Notes: generated by a model not told the origin, from the letters alone. A DNA stretch of 64,000 nucleotides from Zygnema cylindricum (GCA_037447655.1 JBBHKE010000622.1:25266-89265); one strand, 5' to 3'. Shown: positions 24,183 to 36,707, counted from the first letter of the stretch. Numbers and translations are program-made.

Positions 24183-24624
24183 GGCTGAGCACTCGCCACG
24201 TAAGAAGGTTTTCTAAAAAAAAAGACACGCACACGTGGCAGTTTCTTCTTCTAAAGACGGTTTAAGAAAAAGAAAGAGAAAGGTTTTGACTTTGGTAATC
24301 CGTGGCAACGAATCTTCGAATGCGATAAAAGGAAGGAATGAAGCTATCTGTACTTTGTACGTTTCACTTAAGACGGTCCACTTTTATTTGTCGGTTTCTG
24401 CGGTCCTGTTACCGCCCAAATGTACTTTTAATAATGTCTAAATACATTTGTCGGTTTGAATGACGTGTGTACAACTGGAAGCTACAGTGCTGCACCGCAA
24501 CAATTGGTAATCTTTCCTTTTGGGCTTTTGCACTACATTAATGATTAGAGTAATAGAATCTGATTGGTGGAAACAATTGTCTCATAGGCGAAAAGTCTCG
24601 CTACAGTACTTTAGTTTGTTAACT
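24183..24624. other. Unassigned sequence, possible upstream region of the minus-strand exon
   Basis: This lies immediately 5' of the ATG at 24182 on the minus strand and would hold its promoter if that gene is real. I see no TATA box that I would defend. A 68-codon plus-strand frame has no recognisable motif. Confidence 0.4.
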
Positions 24625-24990
24625 CCGTAGTTCAAAAGTAGGTGAAAGTACACCCATACAATATGCCTATTGTACGCAAAATATACAATATTCCATTAAG
24701 ACCCATATTGTATTGGCCGCAAAATGAAATAAAATAGTAACAGGGTTGAGTTGCACATGGATCGATAGAGAATTAGACATCATGTGTAAATTTGAAAAAA
24801 AAATCAGACAAAAAATTCTTTTTCTGTGAGTTTTGAGGAGTTTGCAATTTAAACCGTCAGATTCGGACAATCGGACGGTCGCTGATCAAAGTAGCAAACT
24901 AAGAAGGTCACATGAAAAGCCCATAATACAACTTACGATAAAGGCGCCGACAAAAGGCCTACAATAGAAGCGCCTACTTTTGAACTATGG
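24625..24990 (+). mobile_element. MITE-like TIR element, copy 1 (complete)
   Basis: The left end CCGTAGTTCAAAAGTAGG and right end CCTACTTTTGAACTATGG are inverted repeats with one mismatch. The element is 366 bp and flanked by a perfect 6 bp direct repeat TTAACT (24619-24624 and 24991-24996). Interior landmarks are CATACAATATGCCTATTGTA, CCATATTGTATTGG, GACGGTCGCTGATCAAAGTA and GGCGCCGACAAAAGGCC. It has no coding capacity, so it would need a transposase from elsewhere. Confidence 0.85.
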
Positions 24991-24996
24991 TTAACT

Positions 24997-25970
24997 CTAT
25001 AGGCTAACTAAGACTACTGCAGTTTCACATGTAGATATTATGAGAAATACGTGAGCTGTACATCGAACATGTTTGGAAATCGATGGATCACAACGGGACA
25101 TGTGATTTTCTTATCAGGTGTAGGTGATGCCACGTAATCATCCGAAACGTATTAACACGCGTGACATCTACGTGACAGTGTCGTTCGCACTTTTGAAGTT
25201 AACAATGAAGCGTTTTCATTGGACGGGCGAAATGTAATGTAAAACGGGAAAATATTAATGGACTTTCCTGAAGGGACCACTTTAAAAAATAAAAATATAA
25301 TGCCTAACGAAATGAAGGGGCATTTTACCCGCCAATAACGGCTGTACGGTAGGAACAGTTGTCACGAGTAAAAAGAGTTCGCACGCGTGAAAGTACATTG
25401 ATGTAGATGACGTCAGGTGGCGGCGGCCTCGAGGTGGTCGCTGTGCACACGCATGCTCGCAGTCGCCATGTGTGCCGCCGACGCCAAGCGCCAAGCGCGC
25501 CGACATCCATTCGCGTGACTCGTGCGATGCGGATAGTACGGTACGGTTGGTGAAGCGTACGATGATGTTGTCTTGCATATGTAACGGAAATTGATTAGAA
25601 TAGTTTTGACTTGTACGGTATTTGTACAATTATATTTCGTATCGCCGTTTCAGTGCATGCTGATTGCGTTGTGTTGAAAGCGATGGACTACAGTCGTGGA
25701 CGCTCCACGTGGCGGTCATTTCTCGACATGAGCCTACACGTGCTGACTGTCTTACAGGACTACAGGTCAAAGCGCTTATCTCAAGGGTGCTGATGGCTCC
25801 TGTACGGCAAGAAGTACGTTTTAGCGTGATTCGCTTGACGGCGCAATTAGGGTCAGAATTATGTACGTTCCAACTACACTATACGGAAAGTACAACATAT
25901 TACAACAGCAATAACAAAATGTGTTGAAACTTTACCGTTTCATTCGAATTTTCATTCGTAGATATCCTTG
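24997..25970. repeat. Dispersed repeat, inverted relative to 34.6-34.9 kb
   Basis: Read on the minus strand, about 25290-25600 resembles 34720-34900: CATATGCAAGA, CCGTACTATCCGCATCGCAC, TCACGCGAA.GGATGT and ACA.ATGGCGACT occur in the same order. On the plus strand, 25735-25810 (TGCTGACTGT, TACAGGTCAAAGCGCT, TGATGGC) resembles the start of the same 34.56 kb unit. Short frames through it are not conserved and I call no gene. Confidence 0.65.
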
Positions 25971-25976
25971 TTCGAA

Positions 25977-26284
25977 CCATAGTTCAAAATTAGGTGAAAG
26001 TAGGCCCATACAATATGCCTATTGTATGTAAAATATACAATATGACCTTATGACCCATATTGTATTCAGTCCTATTCGGACCAATTAAAGCATTCGGACC
26101 AAAAATTGGACCAATTAAAACATTCAGACCAAAAAAAATTGTTTACACCGTCAGATTCGGACGATAGGACGGTCGCTAATCAAAGTAGCGATCTAAGAAG
26201 ATCACATGAAAAGCCCGTAACACAACTTCAGATAAAGCCGCCGACCAAAGGCCTTCCATAAAAACGCCTACTTTTAAACTATGG
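25977..26284 (+). mobile_element. MITE-like TIR element, copy 2
   Basis: The ends CCATAGTTCAAAATTAGG and CCTACTTTTAAACTATGG match copy 1. Flanks TTCGAA (25971-25976) and TTCGAC (26285-26290) are a 6 bp target duplication with one mismatch. Length is 308 bp. The interior carries an additional GGACCAATTAAA.CATTC motif in two tandem copies. Confidence 0.8.
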
Positions 26285-26873
26285 TTCGACCTTTACATTT
26301 AAGTACAGTGTCAAAATAACAATCAGTTACCGTACGGATAATGAGTACGGAATCCTAGAGCGGCGATATACCCATACTGTATTTTCGCAATTCTCACGAA
26401 TGGTCGGCGCCGCTAAATCTGCGCCTACACCGTGTACCGCTATTAATCATAGTTAAAAAGTAGGTGAAAGTAGGCCCATACAATATGCCTATTGTACGCA
26501 AAACATACAATATGACCTTAAGACCCATATTGTTTTGGTCACAAAATGAAAACAAATAGTAACAGGGTTGAGTTGCACATTGATCGATAGAGAATAAAAC
26601 GTCATGTCTAAATTTTGAAAAACATTCAGACAAAAAAATATTTTTTTGTGAGTTTTGAGGAATTATTTATTTAAACCGTCAACTTTGGACAATTGGAGAG
26701 TCGCTGATCAAAGTAGCAATTTTAGAAAATAACATGAAAAGCCCATAACACAACTTACAATACGACTATTGTCAGATTCGGACGATTAGACAGTCGCCGA
26801 TCAAAGTACTGATTTAACAAGAGCACATGGAAAGCATATAACACAACTTATGATAAAGGCGCCTACAAAAGGC

Positions 26874-27614
26874 TCTTAGGATTATTGGAAAAATTGGCGG
26901 TTGAGATGTGGAGAATAGGTCGTCCGCCAGTTCGTTGATGTTTTGGTTCGCGTGGCGCGGTTCGATTTTGAGAATGGTGTCGCGATTTGGATCAGAGTAC
27001 CTTTGGTTCGTTCAATGTACAGCTGTTCAGTACCAGCCGGTACATAGATTATTTATGTATCATGGTTCAGTTGGTTTCGTTTGTTTTTTTTGTGTTGTCT
27101 TGAACGGTAACTATGCATTTTAGTGCGCAGTACGTGTCTAGTCCGTTTTAGGGCGTGTCACTTTATTTCAGCGCTTGAATGCTTTTAAAGCGCACGTCCG
27201 CAAGTGGACTTCGGCGCCCTCGTCTTCTTTCAGTTAGTGGAGTTAGTGGTCGTGAGTTGTCGGTGTGAAGAAGGTATTTTAGTGAGTGTTTTCCATCAGT
27301 TTAGTATGTAGTTTGGGAAGATGCATCATGCAGTCTGTGTAGAGATGCATTACGTGACGTAAGGAGTGACACTTTTAGTTGTAGAGAGAAAAGATGATTT
27401 GAGGGTAGAAAGAAGAGAGGTTGTTATTAAAAAAGCTTCGGTTTAATATATTGATATTTGGCCGACATGCTTTGTTGTGAGCCGTGAATGTTTTATGTGA
27501 AATATGTTTGTTGAAGCTTCCGCTGTGAGATTTGATTTATGATGTGTGAGCATCTTTGTGAGCACTTTATCGATTCTTAGCATCTCTGTTGGAGCACTTG
27601 ATCGATTTTTAACA
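26874..27614 (+). repeat. 5' LTR
   Basis: 741 bp, ending TTTTTAACA directly before the primer-binding site. It contains GCGCTTGAATGCTTTTAAAG and a duplicated GAGCA(C/T)..GATCGATT.TTA block near its 3' end. Small frames such as 26908-27123 recur at the same place in the other LTR and are not genes. Confidence 0.9.
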
Positions 27615-27615
27615 A

Positions 27616-27632
27616 GTGGTATCGGAGCACGT
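27616..27632 (+). other. Primer-binding site, initiator Met tRNA type
   Basis: TGGTATCGGAGCACG follows the 5' LTR by two bases. It closely matches the TGGTATCAGAGC primer-binding sequence of many plant LTR retrotransposons, which pairs with the 3' end of initiator methionine tRNA. Confidence 0.85.
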
Positions 27633-28729
27633 TAGTGCTCCAGTTTTCAGTTTGAGAGTAAGATGCTCCAGTTTGATTGTAAAAGTCAGTCAGGGAGTAG
27701 AGGAAATGGGAGGAAGAAAAGGCACATATTCTTCGAAGAATGAACCGGATGTCGATCCGGATTGAGGTGATTCTGTTTTTTGAAACCGAAGAAGATGATG
27801 ATAAAGAAGTCGAAGAAGAATATGAGGTAGTCGAAGAGGTTGAAGAATAGCGACGAAAAAGGAGAATTGACATGTGCAGATATGATTTATTACTTGAAGT
27901 GTAGAGGAGTGTTTTTTTTGTTTTTTTTAAAGAAGAAATAAAATGTGTTGTTATGAGTTGAGGGGCGAAGAAGATGCTGAAGACTTTTTTGATGGAATTT
28001 TATTTCGTACTTTTGTACTTTATGTGAATCGAAAAGATCGTTGTGGCTATTATCTGATTATCTAAAATCACCAAAGAGTTTGGAAGAAGCGTCATTCCAT
28101 TAGTAGTGATGTGAGGTTTTAATGCTTTCATGATAAGAAAAAAAATGAATCCTGTTTCAGAGGTTCTGTGCTTGAAAGATCCCTTCTTTCGGATCCCTTG
28201 AAGCTCGAGAAGCATCGAAATTCAGATGGTCGTCTCAGAAGTTCCGTGGATGAATTTATGAATTTTGTGAGGAGTGAAGTGAAGGAAACAGAAGTGAGGA
28301 GAAATATTATGTGCAAAATTGTACTGTTTACTATATGGAAAGTGAATCTGCGCATAATTAGTGCGGGCGCTTGAAGTGGTGTTTCGTTTTTTTCGTAATG
28401 GTACCAAGGGTTTGAAATTTTAGTTACTTTTGACGCGAAACAAAATTTGATAAGTGGAAGAGGAGATAGTTCGTGTTGGAACGAGACCGGTATTTTGGCG
28501 GTTGTTTTGGTCGTTTGCTAATGTTAGGCGCCTAACTAGTGTGTGCCCAATTGGCCGCTATGTTTTTTGGTACTTTGTTAGTACCTTTTTTTGGTGGACA
28601 TTGGAGTGTTACATCTTTTTGTACGCATTTATATTCGATGTAGTACTTTTGTACGGTGACATGTTTAAGAGGGGGCACCTAAAATTCGGGGACGTGGCAT
28701 TCCACCGCTTCTCCCAATAAGAGGGAGAT
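27633..28729 (+). other. Internal domain of the non-autonomous LTR element
   Basis: About 1.1 kb without a long open frame. The longest frames (about 60-90 codons at 28168-28374 and 28454-28720) have no zinc knuckle, protease, RT or integrase motif. Acidic GAAGAAG-rich sequence at 27780-27850 is compositional. It would be called a large-retrotransposon-derivative or TRIM-like interior. Confidence 0.7.
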
Positions 28730-29470
28730 TGTTAGGAGTATTGGAAGAATCGGCGGTTGAGATGTGGAGAATTGGTCGTCTGCCAGTTCGTTGATGTTTT
28801 GGTTTGCGTGGCGCGATTCGATTTTGAGAATGGTTTCGCGATTTGCATCAGAGTACCTTTGGTTCGTTCAATGTACGGCTGTTCAGTACCAGGCGGTACA
28901 TAGATTATTTATGTATCATGGTTCAGTTGGTTTCGTTTGTTTTGTTTGTGTTGTCTTGAAGGGTAACTATGCTTTTTAGTGCGCAGTACGTGTCTAGTCC
29001 GTTTTAGTGCCTGTCACTTTATTTCAGCGCTTGAATGCTTTTAAAGCGCACGCCCGCAAGTGGACTTCGGCGCCCTCGTCTTCTTTCAGTTAGTGGAGTT
29101 AGTGGTCGTAAGTTGTCGGTGTTAAGAAGGTATTTTAGTGAGTGTTTTCCATTAGTTTAGTATGTAGTCTGGGAAGATGCATCATGCAGTCTGTGTAGAG
29201 ATGCATTATGTGACGTAAGGAGTGACACTTTTAGTTGTAGAGAGAAAAGATGATTTGAGGGTAGAAAGAAGAGAGGTTGTTATTAAGAAAGCTTCGGTTT
29301 AATATATTGATATTTGGCCGACATGCTTTGTTGTGAGCCGTGAGTGTTTTATGTGAAATATGTTTGTTGAAGCTTCCGCTATGAGATTTGATTTATGATG
29401 TGTGAGCATCTCTGTGAGCACTTTATCGATTCTTAGCATCTCTATTGGAGCACTTGATCGATTTTTAACA
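28730..29470 (+). repeat. 3' LTR
   Basis: 741 bp, the same length as the 5' LTR, starting TGTTAGGAGTATTGG after the purine tract and ending TTTTTAACA. Differences from the 5' LTR are scattered single bases. Confidence 0.9.
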
Positions 29471-29512
29471 AAGGCCTACAATAGAAAGGCCAACTTTTAA
29501 CTATGATATTAA

Positions 29513-30200
29513 TGTGGATAACATTTCTTCACAAAATATTTTCTCAGTACACACTAGTTGGTTTTCACATGGAGATTGATAATCAAAAGGTGAGGTCTTT
29601 CCTTTCAATCTCAACCGTCACATTCATAATCCGACAATAATATACAAATAAAGTTGTTTTAAGTGGCAAAAAAATAACACAAACAAGGATACAAGGTGTA
29701 CATTAGAAACTGCGTGACGGCAAGTGACTGTGGGAAGAACTACCTTCCGAGCGGGAAACCGGGAATAGTTGACAACTACATGGTCCGCATTCACATTTTT
29801 CACATGTGTGACTATTGTTGTACGTTTAAACACAAAGTTTGTGCGGTGTTCGAAATGTACAATCGTGTTTTCAACCTATGTCTGTATCGGTCTTGTCCAT
29901 TTCTCGATAATAGTATGCGCACTATATTTTTTTAAGACTTCAACGCAAATTATTATTTTATTTTATTGATTTTTTGGCGAATTTTGTTAAATTCTGATTA
30001 AATGTTTATGTTTCGCTTTAAGTTACTAATGACTGAAAAAAAAACAAAATTATGGGGAAACTTTGCAAAGTTTTCGATGGGGAAACACTTATTTCTTCAA
30101 AGTGTAACAAAGGTTATTTCTCCTCTACTCATGGAACTAAAATTATCTTCTGAAATGTGGGATTCGAAATAAATATAAGAGTGGATCTTTGCAGCAAAGC
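29513..30200. other. Unassigned sequence
   Basis: No motif-bearing frame. Frames of 66-79 codons around 29696-29969 are plausible only by length. Confidence 0.5.
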
Positions 30201-32045
30201 TGGCATAAAACAAAATAACAACTTATAGTTATAACAGTGGGAGTATAAATGACTATTATTATGATCTTGCAACTCTATTTACTGAATTAGATAGTGCAAG
30301 AAATCTAGTAATCACTCTTATGGTGAAGCTGACTAATAAGTATGAAAACATTATAAATAGGCAGAATCTAGGAGATTACAACTAAAGGATGACAAGAACA
30401 GGAGGATGACACACTGGGTATGATCCTAGTTAATGAGAGTAACCATTGAGTTGGGGAAAGGAAATTCTCGCTTGTAAGCACTAGCTGCTACGACTGATTG
30501 GCGGAAGTATGATAAGCAGAAAGGGAGAAATCCCTATAAAAAAATTGTGGGAAAAAGACAGGGAGGTGGAAGAACAGATCATCAAGAGCTCCGAGAGGTG
30601 GAGTGTGCCATTTCTACAAGAAACAAGGCACTACTTGGCTGAGTGTGCCAATTTTGTAGAATTAAGAATCAAGGATGGTCAAGGGACCTTAAACGAGGGA
30701 GGAAAGAAGAAAGCATTTCTTACACAGGTGCAGAAAGAGGAAGCCAGAGAGAAAGCACAATTTGATGAGGAGTTGGTGGAGCTTCTTATTAATGAAAGCC
30801 TTGAAAAGAAAGAGATGAACAAGGATATCCCATGGAGGCAAAATGTGCATTTGGACGTATGCGGGAAACCCTAGAGGAAAGATAGATCATCGATTTATGA
30901 GATCCTAAACATATTTGCAAAGATATAAAGTGGTTGATAAAAATGAGGAAGATTCCAACTGTTGAGATAAAATTTGGAGATGGTAGAGTTGTGACCACAA
31001 GTCTTGTAGGATCGGTGGATCTACTGGTTTTAGTTGAAGTAAAAGCCTCTATTGTAACACTTTTATATGTTTTTTATATACAACTCAGCTTACCAAGAAT
31101 TCGATTTCTACCGCTGTCCTAGATAACAAATATTTTGTTACAAGAACTACGAAAGGAATGTTCACAGCTAGCTTTAATAACGAGGTACACTTTGCATTTG
31201 AAAAAGGCGTTGAAGAGGTACACTTTGCTATTGAAAAAGGCAATGAAAAGTTTTTCAAAATTGTACTTTGTAATGAAAAGAAGAGTGTTCTTGACTCTTG
31301 TGTAAATGATATGATGTTGTGGCATAAATGGTTGGGACATGTGCATCTAGATAGATTGAGAAAAATGAAAAAAAAGGGATAGTGCATGGGATCAAGTTTG
31401 AGGATTTTTATATATTAGTTGATTGTAGTGGATGCGCCTGAAGGAAGATCCTTTGTCCGTACCACAGCTTAGAAACAGCCACATCCTCTGAAATAGTCAC
31501 ATTCTCCCTCACTCTCATCCAAAACTGTGATCTCAAAATGTGGACCTTGATCTTGGCCCCATTGGACTTGAAAACAGCCTTGCCCACCCACTACGTTTAG
31601 CCATCGTAAAAAATTAAGTGCTCGAGGATGTCGTTCACCTTTAAAAACTAATGAGCATGACCAATTTTGTTGGAATCCGCCCCTTTCTAGATTTCAAAAG
31701 AATGAGTGAAAAAACTGTGGTGTGAGAATCGTGCTGCATAACCATTGCATCCAATCCTAATCATCATTTTACAAGTAAGCATATTGACATCAAATTGCAT
31801 TTTGTCAAAGAAAAAGTTACAAGGAAGATCCTTAAGTTAAGCTACCATCCTGATGAGAAAATGGTGGCAGACATGATCACCAAACCTCTCCCAACGCCCA
31901 AATTATAGTTATGCAGTGAGGCATGTGGATTGAGTCGTGTGTAGGGGCATGTGGATTAAATGGTTAGCATATTATTAGGCTTTAGGGGAGTGTTGTTTTT
32001 GAAAGCCTTAGTCCTCTCGTTTCCTTAGATGTGAGAGGAGAAAAA
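30200..32045 (+). pseudogene. Third decayed Ty1/copia element (gag to RNase H remnants)
   Basis: Plus-strand pieces keep the copia order. A gag-like stretch (LxTELDSARNLVITLMV, about 30270-30330) is followed by a zinc-knuckle region where two frames together give KKQGHYLAECANF but the second Cys is lost (about 30605-30660). A protease-region end reads VEIKFGDGRVVTT (about 30957-30995), and a pre-integrase segment contains MLWHKWLGHVHLDRL (about 31315-31360). After a large deletion comes the pol terminus with HIDIKLHFVKEKV and MVADMITKPLP (31786-31905). Frameshifts and stops occur throughout. A purine-rich GCTTTAGGGGAGTG at about 31978 could be the old polypurine tract. Confidence 0.75.
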
Positions 32046-32880
32046 TGTCAAGACCAGGAATAATTTCGGAAGCTCTTGTTCAATATGAACTAGATTTACA
32101 CTGATTTTGGCATAATATGAAGTAAACCCACAATATACTCCCTAGATACGCGTCAGTGCACGAGGAGGTTTGTTCTCGGATATGAGTGTTGACTCGCACC
32201 AATTCTTTATGGGATTATGTGGACACAAAACGTTACATAACCGGTGCCGAATAAGAGTTCTAGACAAAAGACAAAGTCCACTGTTAATCTAAGACCAATG
32301 AGATCCCCAGTCACATCAATCACAAGATGATTATAAATTGGACGTCCTTAGTGCTTTGAAGTAATTTCGAGAGTCTATATTGCTGACGCAACTTATTAAA
32401 AATGTGTCGGTGCGAATATCTGAAACAACAAAATGTTGTATCTAACAAATTACTTATTTTTAGTGATGATATCAAGATTTTTGGTTGTAAACATTAAAAA
32501 AAGTTATATCTTCATTCGTACTGATATATAGTACACACTGAACCGTTTCGTAATTCTAAGAAGACATCAAATTGGTCGTTATCCTAGTAGGAGCTCTTTG
32601 AGTGTATGATAGTAGGACTTAGTTTATATTAAAGGAACATTTTTGTAAAAAAACTGTTGTTATGCTTTTGGCAATTTTGATTGAGAATTACTCTCAGATT
32701 TGTTGTCTTATTTGGCATGGTGTATCCCTGTGGTATCTTCGACCCTTTGTAGGGTTTGGGATATATTTTTTGTTCGTCTTATATTCCGTGATTGGTTGAA
32801 TTTGTTTTTTAAATTGGTATCTTTTGAGAGGATTTTGCTTGTTTATGTCTAAAATGGCTACTGCATCATCATGTTTTACT
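32045..32880. other. Unassigned sequence
   Basis: It may include remains of a copia LTR just after 31990. No gene is supported. The minus-strand frame at 32694-33002 is Ser/Asp/Leu-rich at its N-terminal end only because it enters the 12 bp minisatellite. Confidence 0.5.
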
Positions 32881-32899
32881 GCACCAGTTTCCCTATGAC

Positions 32900-34396
32900 A
32901 ACACAAACTAGAGTCCAAAGTAAAATTTAAACTAGACTTCAAACCGTAGTCCAAAGCGGATTCCAAACTAGAGTCGAAGGTAGAGTTGGAATTAGAGTCC
33001 AAACTTTAGTAAAGACTAAATTCCAAACTAGAGTCCAAACTAGAGTTCAAAGTGGTGTCCAAAATAGAGCCTTAACTAGGGTCCAAACTAGAGGTAAAAC
33101 TAGAGAGTAGATTTGAATAAAAACAGAGGTCCACATTGGATCCTGAAAAGTCTTAACTTGAGTGTTAAATAGAGTCTAAACTGGAGTGTTAAATAGAGTC
33201 TAAACTGGAGTCCGAACTAGAGTCCATAATAGATTCCAAACTAGAGTCTAAAGTGGGGCGCCAACTAGATTCCAAGTTGGTGTCTAATTCAAAGTCCAAA
33301 CGAGATTGTAAGTAAGACTCAAAACTATGCAAATCGCTATCAACGTTAAGAATTAATTAGAGTAAAAATATAATTATTGTTATTCGTTGTATTTTGTTTT
33401 CAAGGCATTTCGCTAAGGAAGATAACCTTTAAGTTATGCATTTCTTTAATTTGGGTACATTGTTCCTATGGTGTAGCCGGTATAGCATGTATTCACATAG
33501 TTGATGTTTGAACATGCGAGAACAAGTTAGCGTGATTTTTCCATGTCTTTAACTATGAGAATCAAATCTGAATGTTATTTCTTGTTTCGACGCACTCACT
33601 TTTGGGTGTGGACATTGTCTAACACTTTTTTAATTGTATGAAATAAAAAGCAACTTTAGTGCCACCACTATCTAAAAACTGTCGAAATTATTTTTTTTTA
33701 CGTGAATCTAAAAGCCTATATTAATGTAAAAAAACTATTAGAAGCCTATATTAATGTAAAAAAACTATTAGAGTTATTTCTTTATTTTAGGGTTGAGGGT
33801 CAAAATTTGGGGTAATCGAATTAGCGTTATTAACGTTGATAATGATTAACGGTGTAGAGTCCAAACCAAAATCGATATTACAGCTCAAACTGGAGCCTAA
33901 ACTAAAGTCCAAACTAGGTTCGAAACTAGAGTCCCATCTAGAGTTCAACTGGAATCAAAATTAAAGCCCCGACTAGATTTCGAAAATTGAGTCCACTCTA
34001 TAGTCTAAAATATTGTAAAATTAGAGTACAAACAAGAGTTCAAACTAGAGTACAAACTGAAGTCGAAAGTAGAGACCAAACTAGAGCACAACTTATATTC
34101 CGTACTACATTTCAAACTAGAGTCCAAACTGGAGTCGAAGCCCGAGACTAAAAATGGGTCCAAACTAGATTCTAAATTGGACTCCGAAATTCCAAACTAG
34201 AGTCAGAAAAAAAAACCAAACTAGAATCCAAAATAGATTCAAAACTAGAGTTTATAATATATTCCAAACTAGAGTACAAACTAGAGTTCAAACAAAATTC
34301 CAAACTGGAGTCCAAACGGTCCAAGTTAGAGCCAAAATAAAGTCAAAATAAGAGTTCCAAATAGATTCCAAACAAGAGTCCAAACTAGAGTCCAAA
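32900..34396 (+). repeat. 12 bp minisatellite, (CTAGAGTCCAAA)n, upstream array
   Basis: Degenerate units of CTAGAGTCCAAA recur through 32900-33310 and 33850-34396, with a non-repetitive insert at about 33310-33850. Because the period is a multiple of three, the minus strand can read as long Ser-Leu-Asp-Ser repeats; these are not genes. Confidence 0.85.
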
Positions 34397-34560
34397 CCAT
34401 AGTTAAAAAGTAGGTGAAAGTAGGCCCATGTAATATGCCTATTGTATACAAAAAATACAATATGAACTTAAGACTCATATTGTATTCGGACCTATTCGCA
34501 CCAATTAAAACATTCGGACCAAAAATTGGACCAATTAAAACATTTAGACCAAAATAATTC
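34397..34560 (+). mobile_element. MITE-like TIR element, left-end fragment
   Basis: It starts CCATAGTTAAAAAGTAGGTG and runs through CATGTAATATGCCTATTGTA and the doubled ACCAATTAAAACATT motif, matching copies 2 and 3. The right terminal repeat is missing, so it is truncated. Confidence 0.75.
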
Positions 34561-34925
34561 ATGCTGACTGTGGGTTACAGGTCAAAGCGCTCATCCAAAG
34601 AGTGCCGCTGGCACTACCGTACGAGTCAAAACTCGCCACGTGTCACCCGCCACGTTGAGCTTTCATTTTTATCGATACGAAGTAAAGGGTTACAAATACT
34701 ATACGAGTTCAAACTTTTCAAATCCATTTCCGCCACATATGCAAGAAAACTTTCGCACGCTTTACCGACCATACCGTTTCCTACCGTACTATCCGCATCG
34801 CACAATTCACGCGAACGGATGTGGGCGATTAACGTCGTCGGCACATGGCGACTCCACACATCCATTTGAACATATTCTCACACGTGTGTTCACAATGAGC
34901 ACAACGACAATGGTCGGCTAAACCC
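34561..34925 (+). repeat. Dispersed repeat unit
   Basis: Begins near TGCTGACTGTGGGTTACAGG and continues through CATATGCAAGAAAACTTTCG, CCGTACTATCCGCATCGCAC and CATGGCGACTCC. It matches 40662-41030 in the second copy and, inverted, about 25290-25600. Open frames on both strands overlap each other and are not supported as genes. Confidence 0.65.
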
Positions 34926-36700
34926 GCCTTCATTTCCGTTACACTACACCGAGAATCGTTATTAGTGTCAAAATTTTAAAGTGTTGAAGAAAATATACCG
35001 TTATTGATGCTAATTAAGAATTAAAAAAAAAAAAGGTGTATTCTTATTTTGGCATTATGCTAATTTGGGAACAGCAAAAATGGAATATTTGCCGTACGAT
35101 TATAAACAGTAATATATGAATCCGTACAAAATATTAGAAATCGTACACCGTCGTGAAATTTCAATATCCGTACATGTCAATACTACACCGTGAATCGTAT
35201 TAGCGTGTAGAAATTATTAGTGTATATAATGAATTAGTGTCATTTACGCTAATTTGTGTATCAATACCATTTTCAAAAAAATATGTTTTATTGTAATTTA
35301 TCCATAACGCTGATTTGGGTATACAAGATCCGTCGTTGTAGCATATACGGTAAAATAGGTAGAAGTACAAAATTTGACAATCCATACGACATGGCGTCCT
35401 TCTACTGTAAAAATCCATAATTCTATTTTGGGTTTGCGAATATACAATCATTACACCGTGTATAATTATACAGTAAAATAGGTACGAGTAAAAACCGTCG
35501 AAATATACGGGTATGTGTACTTTCACTTAAGTTCATTCGTGACTCTAATAAGCGTTTTTTTCGCACGCGGTGAATATGATTACACTAAAATAGGTGCGAG
35601 GACAACATAGGATAAAACGTACATTGTCGCGTCATATAGTCGATTCTATGCTTCGGGGCTGTAAAACGCAATTATCTCATAAGGTTATGTAACCGTACAA
35701 CTATAATACGTTCAATCATTTCAGTTTGTTATTATGTGTAGAACGCAACTATAGCAACCAACATTCCATGTTTATGTTTCGTTTCACATAACTTACAGTG
35801 AACCCAGCGATTGATTTTAATATCGTTGTTGTACGCTGTGAGGACGACCGTTATATGACGTTAAATATGGACCCTTAACCTTAATAAGGTGCCTTGAGGC
35901 TTGCTTTATTAGAATTAATGCATTGTAATATTGGGACATAAGTGTATTAACGATACGTTTACTTAGATCAGACGTCGAACAAGCCTCTTATTAGTATCAC
36001 TGTTAATTCTAATTGAACGTAAAACGAAGAAAAACCACTTATTAGGATACATGTTAATTCTAATTGGCGGTAATACTCCGACGAAAGATGATCAGTCTCC
36101 GGTGGAAGATTATCATTGGTTGTTGCCAAAAACACGTGGCTTGTTTACTATCCACGCATTCCTAAAGTTGGTCATTTTTCGTACGTGACGTTAGAACAAC
36201 CGTTTTTCGGGGTTACGACGGCGCATTTTTTCCCATCATCTTTTTGCCGTATGCACTATAAGCTGGAGGTCTTTCCATGGCGCTGACAACATTTCATCGA
36301 CGACGTCAGTTTTGAAATATTTTGCCAAATCGAAACATTTTTAACGTAATCGCGCTTCTATTCCCGCGATTTTAAATTTTTAAAAATTGAAAGGCATAAT
36401 AAAGTTCAAAATTTGAATTTTTAACAAAATTTTTAAAATGGCAAATCCCTCCATTTTTACAGCGAAATTAACTTTCGGTTGCATCTAGTGTATTATATAA
36501 ATGTATATGTGATGATGAAGACGACACTATCACCACTTCTTGCTCATTTGCTTGGGTTACCATTTTCATCCTTGGCAGCAACTCTTATTTCTTATTTTTT
36601 AGGTGATATTAAGGTTTTGAAATTATGTGGACCCTTAATAGAATTTGGGGTGCCAACCCTGCCTATTATATCAACAATCCACACAACGCTCAATCTGAAC
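34925..36700. other. Unassigned AT-rich flank upstream of the transposase exon, copy 1
   Basis: Contains several ACACCGTGAATCGT(A)TTAG words and inverted GCTAATTTG forms, but no gene. The corresponding DNA in the second copy is 41030-42800. The 5' end of the pogo-like element should lie here, but I could not define a terminal repeat. Confidence 0.45.
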
Positions 36701-36707
36701 AAGATGA

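Larger units (their letters stand above)
26874..29470 (+). mobile_element. Complete non-autonomous LTR retrotransposon
   Basis: Two 741 bp LTRs (26874-27614, 28730-29470) differ at only a small number of positions. The 3' LTR starts TGTTAGGA and ends TTTTTAACA, giving TGTTA...TAACA termini; the 5' LTR starts TCTTAGGA, a mutated first dinucleotide. A perfect 5 bp target duplication AAGGC (26869-26873, 29471-29475) flanks the whole. The 1.1 kb interior has a primer-binding site and a purine tract (AATAAGAGGGAGAT) just before the 3' LTR. It has no recognisable gag or pol, so its movement would depend on enzymes supplied by an autonomous relative. The near-identical LTRs suggest a fairly recent insertion. 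Confidence 0.9.
26447..29506 (+). mobile_element. MITE-like TIR element, copy 3, split by an LTR retrotransposon
   Basis: The left end TCATAGTTAAAAAGTAGG (26447) pairs with the right end CCAACTTTTAACTATGA (ending 29506). The flanking TATTAA (26441-26446 and 29507-29512) is a perfect 6 bp target duplication. Removing the 2.6 kb LTR element leaves about 458 bp. The interior contains a partial internal duplication of the GACGATT..ACAGTCGC.GATCAAAGTA block. Confidence 0.8.

Noticed and set aside
26908-28979. A pair of near-identical 71-codon proteins (26908-27123 and 28764-28979)
   Set aside because: They lie at the same position in the two LTRs of one retrotransposon and have no motif.
34561-35000. 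Plus and minus frames of about 80-115 codons conserved between the two 6.1 kb copies (also 40662-41088)
   Set aside because: Conservation only reflects the recent duplication. The inverted relative at 25.3-25.6 kb does not keep the frames.
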